A DNA stretch of 64,000 nt from Tridacna crocea (lineage: Eukaryota; Mollusca; Bivalvia; Cardiida; Cardiidae): assembly GCA_943736015.1 (NCBI GenBank), contig OX031060.1, forward strand, positions 9,871,501 to 9,935,500, given 5' to 3'. The position numbers and the translations under genes are program-made. The number at the start of each line of letters is the position of its first letter. Position 1 is the first letter of the stretch. Below the pieces are notes generated by a model. That model made no database searches. It worked only from the letters and a program-made list of their open reading frames with translations, and was not told the DNA's origin. Of the stretch, positions 46,738 through 57,000 are shown piece by piece.

Positions 46738-46992
46738 AGAATTTTGTAGTTTGGTAAAGAGTTAACTCTCTTTACCACATGACATAAAAATGGACTGGTC
46801 TAAATTGAAAGTATTTGCTGACAACAATTTAAATGTTGTTTAAATGACAGAATTTGTCTTTAATAGAGTAAAAAACACTGTTGGGAAAAAGGCAAAAATG
46901 CTGTTTACCAGCATTCTCTCATTTCCCAACAATTTTTTGAAGAGGCCTTGTCTTCAGGATTCTTTGAACCAGGGATTTGTGTTGAAGACTTC
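46738..46992 (-). mobile_element. MITE A, reverse, with a solo terminus at its left
   Basis: 46738-46765 is a right terminus alone (TAGTTTGGTAAAGAGTTAAC); then TTAACTCTCTTTACCACATG, weak palindrome, end GATTTGTGTTGAAGACTTC. Confidence 0.7.
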
Positions 46993-47225
46993 AAAGTGCA
47001 TTTAGATTTTGTGAGTCAGTGCAAACAAATTAAAGTCTATGGCACTGGAATATGAAGTAGCCTTTGGGTTCATTGGTTCATGGCAGTTATGATCCGATCA
47101 TGAAAAAGTCAAAATTTGAACAGAGTATTGAAGAGATCAAATAATTTTCTAATTTCATCCCTTAATTAATTAGTGTCTTTGAAAAGATAATTCATTTTCA
47201 TCCTTTCATGCTTTCAATTTAAACC
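46993..47225. other. Unannotated intergenic DNA
   Basis: No gene or repeat recognised. Confidence 0.5.
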
Positions 47226-47447
47226 AGTCCAAAATATTCCTGCTTTTGATGACCCTGAGAAAAAAAGCCTTCAGAAAACATTGTGGGAAAAGGAGAAAAT
47301 GCTGGTAACCAGCATTTTCTCCTTTTCCCACAATGTTTTCTACCCTTCACAAAACAATTTTCAAATTTTCAGTCACTTTTATTTCGTTGTCTGCAAATGC
47401 TTTTGATTCGGACAAACCTAAAATTTTGGAGATGGTAATGAGTTAAG
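47226..47447 (+). mobile_element. MITE A, forward, hybrid left end
   Basis: Left terminus replaced by a right-arm piece (TTTAAACCAGTCCAAAATAT); ends GATGGTAATGAGTTAA. Confidence 0.8.
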
Positions 47448-47755
47448 CAGATCTAATCTGTAGCAATGGCAGCAAGATCTAGTCACAATAGATCTACAGA
47501 GTTTTAGTCTAACACTGACAGCCATCTAGATCTTACTTAAGATATTGCAGATTTCAAGTTTAATTTTTTATTGTGAAAATGATTTACATGGAGATTAGAT
47601 TAAACAAGCAAGATAAGACTGGCATACTTCTAAGTAGTATGATTTTGTCTACAATAAAGTTTTGTACAATCACAGCTCATGCTAACCAATAAGTTATTAG
47701 AAAGTTATTTCCCTTTAATGATGGCTTAAAAAATAGTTACCTCCCTTGATACATG
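47448..47755. other. Intergenic DNA before SETD4-like gene
   Basis: AGATCTA words at 47450-47530; nothing else recognised. Confidence 0.45.
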
Positions 47756-47907
47756 AGCCGCCATTTGATGTTGCACAATATTCGGACAGGCGAATTTGGC
47801 TCTGCGATGGCTTCCTGACTGAGTCTTTGAATGAAGATTACACTGAAGACTATTTGACGGAGGATCATGATGTCAACGTAAGGCCAAGGGACTAAACTGC
47901 CTTATAG
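47756..47907 (+). promoter_or_regulatory. Likely promoter and 5' UTR of the SETD4-like gene
   Basis: GAGCCGCCATTTGATGTTG (a YY1-like CCAT core) lies 140 bp before the start codon, with no TATA box. The TAG directly in front of the ATG closes the frame upstream. Confidence 0.35.
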
Positions 47908-48061
47908 ATGACTCGGGGTAGACAGGGCAGAACAAGCAGAAAAAGGCACAGCCAAAAACGGACATCGATTTCCTGTTCACACGAGAACTGGTCTGTCAGT
48001 CTACTCAGATGGATGAAAAGTTACCATTTCCAATGCGAGCTGGGTCCGGCAGATTTCAGAG
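47908..48061 (+). CDS. SETD4: SETD4 exon 1
   Basis: ATG to donor AGAG|GTGAAT; residues 1-51 plus one base. Basic, Arg/Lys/Ser-rich leader then WSVSLLRWMKSYHFQCEL. Confidence 0.88.
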
Positions 48062-51000
48062 GTGAATACATTCAGTTGTATTTCTGTTATTTTGATACAT
48101 TTTCCACCAACTACATAAGGCACAACATTACAAAAGTACATAATTATGAGCCATGCGAGCTCACAGTTCTTGAAGGCATGAAATAAATGAAGGGAGAAAA
48201 GTGTACCTGATGGGGGACTTGTATCCACGACCCTCCGAAACATTAGTACCTCAGCTCTGCCAACTGAGCTTTCGGGGATTCCGGTCGCGAGTCCATCCGT
48301 CATATATCATAATACTCATCCCTGTCCTGATTTTTTGGGAGTAACCAACTCGCCCTTCAGTCCCCATGGACCTCTGGTGTTGCTTCCCATGTTCGCCAAT
48401 TGACCTCATGGCTAATTATCCCATTACCACACAATCCCTACTTTTGACGCCCCTGAGAAGGAAGCCTTTAGAAAACATTGTGGGAAAAGGAGAAAATGCT
48501 GGTAACCAGCATTTTCTCCGTTTCCCACAATGTTTTCTACCCTTCACAAAACAAATTTCAAATTATCAGTCACTTACATTTTCTCATCTGCAAAATCTCA
48601 CTATTTGGACAAGCCTAAAATATTGTTGTTTGGTAAAGAGTTAAGTAAATCAAGAAGGAAATGTGTGCCTGATGTGGGACTCGAACCCAAAACCCTTTGG
48701 AACACTAGTATCCCAGCTATACCAACTGAGCGAAACAGGCATCTGGTTGTGAGTCCACCCAACATCATATATCACAACAGGCCTATCTTGGCTGAAACAT
48801 TTTGCTCTTATTTAACTCTTTACCAAATGACAAAATCTTAGACTGCTCCAAATTGAAAGCATTTACAGAAAGCATTTGCAGATCTATAACAAAAATAAAA
48901 ATTAAATTTGTTTCCAGCAGGGTAGAAAACATTGTGGGAAAAGGAGAAAATGCTGGTTACCAATTTTTCACCTTTGCCCACAATGTTTTCAGAAGGGTTC
49001 TTCCCCTGGATCATAAAAACCAGGGATTGCTTGATAGAGAGTAAAATTTTCTGTATGCCAAAGGACCAGTGGACCTCTCCATTTCACAGGTTGTTATACG
49101 AAGTCAAATTTATGGATAGATGTTAGAATATCCTTGAAAGGGTTGTTAACATCTTTCGCAGTGGAAGACATGCTGGTTACTAGCTGAAATCTTTAAAATG
49201 CTTTTTCAACATGGTTGAGTCAAAAATTTCGTTCTGTGGTGGAGAGTTAAAAACACCAAAGATAACTAGAGGTTACTGTGCTGATTGTAAGATTTATTTC
49301 ACTAGATACAGGAAGAGGACTCCAGACCAAGAGGGCTATCAAACCAGGAACAACACTGATCTCTGTGCCAGCCAGTCTCCTGATCACAACAGCAACGGTC
49401 CTTGACAGTGATATTGGGCATCATATTAAAAAGTATACTGCAGCTCTTATATTCAAAAAGAGTATTTTGAGTTTACTTCTATATAATATTGGTTAACTTC
49501 AAAATCTTCATAACTACAGCTTTTTTCAAACTACAGTTACAAGGTTTTTGAAGTAAAATGATATTTTTCCTGCATTGTTTCTAAAAATGGTCTGTAAGTA
49601 TTGTGGCATTGTTTATTAGGCCAGAGCTCCAGATAAGAGGGAGTGATGGTATTTTAAATCCATTATTTTTCACCAAAACCCTATCTTGTGGGTACCCATT
49701 ACAACTGTCTTGATGTGATGATTTTAATGAGTACCCAAAACATAGGGATTAGTGGAGGGTAATAAATATTTTCAATTTTGAAATCAAAATCTTTCCCTCC
49801 ATCTGGAGCCAACTATTTACCACACAATCCCAACTTTTAACGACCCTGAGAGAAAAAGCCTTTTGAAAACTTTATGGTAAAAGGAGAAAATGCTGGTAAC
49901 CAGCATTTTCTCCTTTTCCCACAATGTTTTCCACCCTGATGGAAACAAATTTCAATTTTTAAGTTGTGTTTATTTTGCAAGTGCTTTCAATTTGCACCTG
50001 TCCAAAATTTTGTTGTGTGGTAAAGGATTAAAACATTGTTGGAAAAGGAGAAGATGCTGGTAAATATTTTCTATGCTATCAACCCTTTACCATAATGGCA
50101 AAATCTTAGACCAATCCAAATTGAAAGCATTTGCAGATGACAATTTTAAAGTGGCTCAAATGGTGCAATTTTTCTATTATAGGGTTGAAAACTCTCCTTT
50201 GCCAACATTGATTTCTACCCTACCTGAACAAAGGCAAATTCTATCAATTTAACAACATCTAAATTGCTATCTACAAATGCTGCCACTACAGACAAGTCTA
50301 AGATTGTTGAGGGGAAAGACACTTCTTGGTTTAATTTTACCTAATTTAAACATATCTATTTTTCATCATTTGGGAAACAAGTTCTGACAACTTATACTAA
50401 TCTCTCTTGATTCTGCTTCCTGGGAACTACACCAGTACTCCAGCTGAGTGTGTGGGCCAATAAAAAATTCCAAGTTGACACCCACTACAGGGTATTGAAC
50501 TCAGGGCCTATTGTTATGAGGCCAATGGTATTCCTCACACATACGGACACCACCCACGGTTAAACTCTTTATGCACAGAACAAAGTAAATGTGACCCAAA
50601 AATGTGACTTAAAAAGTGAAATTTGTTTTTATGAAGGGTAGAAAACATTTGGAAAAAGGAAAAAAAAAGCTAGTTACCGCATTATCTCCTATTGTCACAA
50701 TGTTCCAAAGGGTTCTCCTTCAGGGTCGTTAAAAGTAGGGATTGTGTGGTGAAGGTATAGCTCTGGATAGAGGGAGTGATTTTGATTTCAAAAAAGAAAA
50801 TATTGATTATGCTCCACTAAACCCTATGTTGTGGTTACTCATTAGAATCGATGAGACGATTCTAATGAGTACCCACAACATAGGGTTCCAAAGAGAAATA
50901 ATAGATTTAGAACACCATCACTCCCTCTAATCTGGAGCTCTGGTGAAGGGATATACATGTATATCTGCAATATTTCAGATGGTCACCAAAGTTAACCCCA

Positions 51001-54000
51001 CAACAATGCCTCGCCATATTTCTAGTGTGGGAAAAGCAGAAAGGTTCACTATCGTCATGGAAACCCTACATAGACTCCCTTCCCCACAAGTTCAGCACTC
51101 CAGCATACTTTTCCACAAAAGAATTCAGCTTTTTACCAGAGTCAGTAAAAGTGAAAGCAGCTGTGGCGTGTCAGAAAATCCGACAAAAGTTCTTAGAAAT
51201 TCAGATACATGCAAAATACCACTGGGAGGAGTTTTATAGAGAGTTTGACTATGATATATTTAGGTGGGCGTGGTATGCGATCAACACAAGGAGTGTGTAT
51301 TTTTGGAGAGATACAAGTGTTTACTTATCTGAGGAGGAAGAGGATAACATGGCCCTTGCTCCGTTTTTAGATCTGCTGAATCATTCTGTTAATGCAAAGG
51401 TATAATTATATGTCGGTATGTTGGTAACATACAAGGTTAAAGCTTTTAGCTGGTTCATTATCTCTCGCTAGATGGCATTCTACAAATACACATCTATCTA
51501 ATATGGGCATTCTGGGTACAGAACTGGACTACTTTTCAAAACAACCTTTACTTTGAATTTCAAAATTGATGAACTCCTTACCACTCAATCCTGACTTTTA
51601 ACGACCCTGAGAAAGAATGCTCTTGAAAACATTATGGGAAAAGGAGAAAATGCTGATAACCAGCATTTTGTCCTTTTCCCACCATGCTTTCCACCTTTCA
51701 CAAAACAAAATTCAGATTTTGAGACACTTTTATTTTGTTGTCTGCAGATGCCTTCAATTAGGACCAGACTAAAATTTTGTCGTTTGGTAAAGAGTTAAAT
51801 GTTTACTCATTTAAAAGCAACCTGGTGCGATCCATTCAGCTACGATCAAGTAACATTTCAATAAACAGCTTCTACAGGCTTGGGTAATAGTTTTGGTAAA
51901 AGCCCTACTTTTCCCTTGTGTATGGGGTCAATGATGCGTCATAGCAGACACGTCAAATCTTTGAAGAATAATTATGACATGCGCAGACAACACTGGCTGG
52001 TCAGAATACCCAGATCAACCAATGATTTCTTTCTTTCTGGGGTTTGATGATAGTAATTGCAACAAGGCTTCTTTTTCAGCATTGACAAAACACAGGACAA
52101 ACTAAAATCCATATTGTCAGTGATACATGTATATAGACTAGATTAAAATAACGCACTCCAGAAAAGCATGGTTAGATTCACTGGCCACAGTGATGAAGCT
52201 GAAATATATTTCCTTTTAATGTTGAAGACAGTGTTAACCCATTACCACACAACCCCTACTTTCGATGACCCTGAGAAAGACGGCTTTTAAAAAAATTGCG
52301 GGAAAAGGAGAAAATGCTGGTAACCAGCATTTTCTCCTTTTCCCACAATGTTTTCTACCTATTTAAGAATAGGTATCATTATTTGAAAACATGTCAATTT
52401 TCCTCTGAATTTCCTCAGTGTAGACAAGTACAAAATTCTGCAGTGTGGTAAAGGGTTAAACTTTTTATCTGAGATTTTTTGCAGACAACAGATTGAAATG
52501 AATGTACCGGTACCTCAAAAGATTATAACTGTCTTTAACTCTTTACCAAACCATAAAATTTTAGACTAGTCCAAATTCAAAGCATTTGCAGACAACAAAA
52601 TTAAGGTGACTCAAAAATTGAAATTTGTTTTAGGAAGGGTGGAAAACATTTGCGAGATAAGTAGAAAATGCTGTTTACCAGTAATTTTTCCTTTTCCCAC
52701 AATTTCAATGTTTTCAGAGTGTTTCTTTCTCAGGAACATGAAAAAAATGGCATTTTTTGGTAAAGGGTTAACTCTTTACCAAACGACAGAATTTTAGACT
52801 AGTCCAAATTGAAAGCATTTGCAGACAACAAAATAAAAGTGACTGAAAATTTGAAATTTGTTTTGTGAACGTTTTCCCATGATGTTTCTGACAGGCTTCT
52901 TGCCAAGGTCGTTGAAAGTTGGCGTTGTGTGGTAAAGGGTGAAGGGTTGAGTTGGATATGTCAATAATTTTTTTTTTCTAGAAAGTTAAATATTTATTAC
53001 AGATCACAGCTGGTTTTGACAGGGTCTCAAATTGCTATGAGATCATAACTCATGATGCCTACAGACCTTATGATCAGGTTTTTATCTCCTATGGTTGTCA
53101 TGGAAACAGACATCTTGCAATAGAATACGGCTTTTGTGTTCAAGACAACCCCGAAAGTGAAGTACAGTTTGAATATGGTAAAAGACATTTTTATATATAT
53201 CAGAAACATGACCATATCAAATATCATGTTTGGAAGGAATTCTGGGTAATGAAGAGAAATAATTTTGGAGACTAGGATATGATTTAACCCATTACCACAC
53301 AATCCCTACTTTTGATGCCCCTGAGAAAGAAGCCTTTAGAAAACCTTGTGGGAAAAGGAGAAAATGCTGGTAACCAGCATTTTCTCCTTTTCCCACAATG
53401 TTTTCTACCCTTCACAAAACAAATTTCAAATTTTCAGTCACTTTTATTATGTTGTCTGCAAATGCTTTCAATTTGGACCAGTCTGAAATATGTGTTTTGT
53501 CGTATGGTAGTGGGTTAAAACAGCAGTTTTGTATAACCAGCATTAAGTTGATTTTAACTCTTCACCAACGACCCTGAGGAAGAAGCCTTCAGAAAACACA
53601 ATTTGGACCAGTCTAAAATTTTGTAATTTGATTAAGAGTTAACTCTTCATCAAACGACAAAATTTTGGACTGGTCCAGACTGAAAGCTTATGCTGACAAC
53701 AAAATTAATGTGACTCAAAAATTGAAACTTGACTTTAGAAGGGTAGAAAACATTGTGGGAAAAAGAGAAAATGCTGGTTACCAGCATTTTTTCCTTCTCC
53801 TGCATTGTTCTCAGAAGGCTTCTTTCTCCAGTTTGTAGAAACCAGGGATTGTTTGGTGAAGGTTTAGTATCCATTTCCCCATTTCTCTCTTATTTTTACT
53901 CTTTACCAAACAAGAAAATTTAAAATACACCGAAATTTAGAGCTATTTCAGACAACAATATGTATTTGGCTCAAATTGTGAAATCTGTCCCTGAAAGGTT

Positions 54001-57000
54001 AGAAAAATTGTGGGAAAAGGAGAAAATGGTGGTTACCAGTATTTAGTCACATTCATTTTGTTGTCTGCTGTAAAGGCTTCTTTCACAGGGTCTTGAAAAC
54101 ACAGGATTGTTTGGTAGAGGATTAGGAATCAAATGATGAATTTACGATGACAAGGAGAATCTATAGTGCTTCAAGAGATGAGAAGCAGGGATTTGCTATT
54201 TTTTCTCTTCTTTTTTGAGAAATTTTCTCCCTTTGAGTTTAAAACTGAATAATCAGAACTATCCCAAATCATTGAGATTTGCTAGTACTGGTCTGTCTGG
54301 CTGTCTGTCTGTCTCTGTCTCTCTCTCTCTTCATCTTCTCCTTCTGTTCTCCTTCCTGTTCTATGTATCTGTCTCTGTCTCCATCTCTCTTTATCTGAAA
54401 AATTAACTTGAGAATGATTTTATAAACATTATTACTCCATGATGTACCATGTTTGTACCTGGATGAATTAACTCTTTACCACACAATCTCGACTTTTAAC
54501 GACCCCGAGAAAGAAAGCTTTTGAAAACATTGCAGGAAAAGGAGAAAATGCTGGTAACCAGCATTTTCTCCTTTTCCCACAATGTTTTCTACCCTTCCCA
54601 AATCAAATTTCATATTTTGATTCACATTTATTTTGTTGTCTGCAAATGCTCTCAATTTGGATGAGTCCAAAATTTTGTCATTTGGTAAAGAGTTAAAGGA
54701 TTGTTCTGTTCTGTTTTGCTAGAATGTGATAGGGTTCAGAGCAATTACATTTCTTCTATTATTTTATTAATTTCTGAATGTACCCAAACAGGCTTGAATT
54801 TAAAACACTTAGCATTTTTCAAGGTTACCAGCCGAAAACCTCTTTTCTCACAATGTTTTCAAAAGGCTTCTTCTCAGGATTGTTAATTCTTCACCACACA
54901 ATCCTGACTTTTAACACCTCTGTGAAAGAAGCCTTTTGAAAACATTGTGGGAAAAAAGGAGAAAATGCTGGTAACTAGTTTTTCCACAATGTTTTCTTCC
55001 CTTCCTAAAACAAATTCCATTTCTTTAGTCACATTCATGTTGTCATCAGCAAATGCTTTCAATTTGGACCACATTAGAATTTGTTATTTGGTAAAGAGTT
55101 AAGTGGAGATTGTGTGGTAGGAATATATAGAGTTTATTTCATTAGCTTGTGGTTAATATGAGGGAAATATTTGCCGAAAAAGGGAAATAAATTATACATT
55201 ATTTTTCCTCTGATTATTTTTTTAAACGAATGCCACTTTTAAAACTAGTCATTGCATCGAAATAAAAAAAAATAGTTCCAGGTTTTTGGCAGGAGGAAAA
55301 TATTCACTGTGACAAGAAAAATAATTCCCCCCCCCACCCAATTAAATTACAACATTTGTTTACCCATAACATTTCTAAAAATAGACACATGACATATAAT
55401 GAAATGGTAAATATGTTTGTCTTCACAGGTGATGTAATCGGTGCATGTAAACAGTTCAATTGTACAATGATTGAAGAGAAGGTTGATCTGCTGCGAGAAA
55501 ATAACATGCTGAAGTAGGTTATTTGATGACATTATACGTATCATCTTTTAAATTTTTAAATCCTGAATAATTCCAGCTCTGTACCTGCAAAACTTGTCGT
55601 TATGAATTTACATCGTGAAAACTTATTGAAATATTTTCAGAAATATTCCGTGACACTTGAAGAACTTGAGAGATTTACATGTCTTCATTAACTGATGAAT
55701 GTATGTCATCTGAATGTTCAGGTATATTGTGGTTGTCAGTGCTTCTATTTATGTTTTTCTGGACTTTGTCTTTACCGCTGCTTTAAATGAAGCCTTTTGA
55801 GAACAATATGGGAAAAGGAGAAAATGCTGGTAACCAGCATTTTTCCCTTTTACCACAATGTTTTCTACCCTTCCCAAACAAAATTTCAATTTTTAAGTCA
55901 CCTTAATTTTGTTGTCTGAAAATGCTTTCAATTTGGACAAGTCTAAAATTTTCGTGTTTGGTAATGAGTTAAGCCCCTTTCCATACAATAAATTTTAAAC
56001 TAAATTAAATTGTGGGAAAGCAAGCAGTGGCTCTGGAAGAATATTAGGCCAAACAGTGGTAAAGAGAAAGTCCAGAAAAACATAGATAGGAGCACTGACA
56101 ACCACAATATACCTGAACATTTGTTCTTGATAGGGAAGAAAACATTTAGGGAAAAGAAAAAAACATTTAGGGAAAAGAAGAAAATGCTGGTTACCAGCAT
56201 TTTTTCCTTTTCCCTAATGTTTGTGGTATAGGATTAAATGAAATGATCATAATTTTTTTTCAGGTCACTCAGTTGCTGTATGGAGGGTTTAACATGGAAT
56301 TTTTGGATTGTTCTGAAAACCCTGGCTATGAAACACAGACATTTGTAAGTGACATAATATTCATAAAAGATTTTAGACTCCACCAAATCATCAAGGGGAG
56401 CTTATAGGATCACTTGGTGTCTGTTTTGCATCATCAACAATTCTTTGAACATCATCTACTCCTAAACTGCTGGGCCAATTCGGACCAAACATGGCTTGAA
56501 TGTTCCTTGGGAGAAATTCTTAAAAAAATCTTCTCTAAATGGCTGGTATGATTTTGAAATTATTTCACAGAAATGTTCCTTGGGTGACCCTTTTCAAAAA
56601 CTGTTCGCAGAATTTTGATCGGTCAAGTATCATGGCTCTGGTGACTTGGGGCTACTTCTCTGAAACGGCTGGTAAGATTTTGAAATAATTTCACAGAAAT
56701 GTTCCTGTGGTGACCCTTTTCAAAACATGTTCGCAAAATTTTGATCCATCAAGAAATATAGCTCTGATTGGGGGGCTACTTGCACTATACGGACATGATT
56801 TTGAAATAATTTCACAGAAATGTTCCTTTGGTGACCCTTTTCAAAATTTGTTTGCGAAATTTTGATCTGTTGCGAAACATGGCTCTGGTGGTGGGGGCTA
56901 TTTGCCCTATAGGGACATGAAGAGGAATTTCTTAATTCTTCCTCTCTGGAATGGCTGGTCAGATTTTGAAATAATTTCACAGAAATGTTGATAGGGTGAC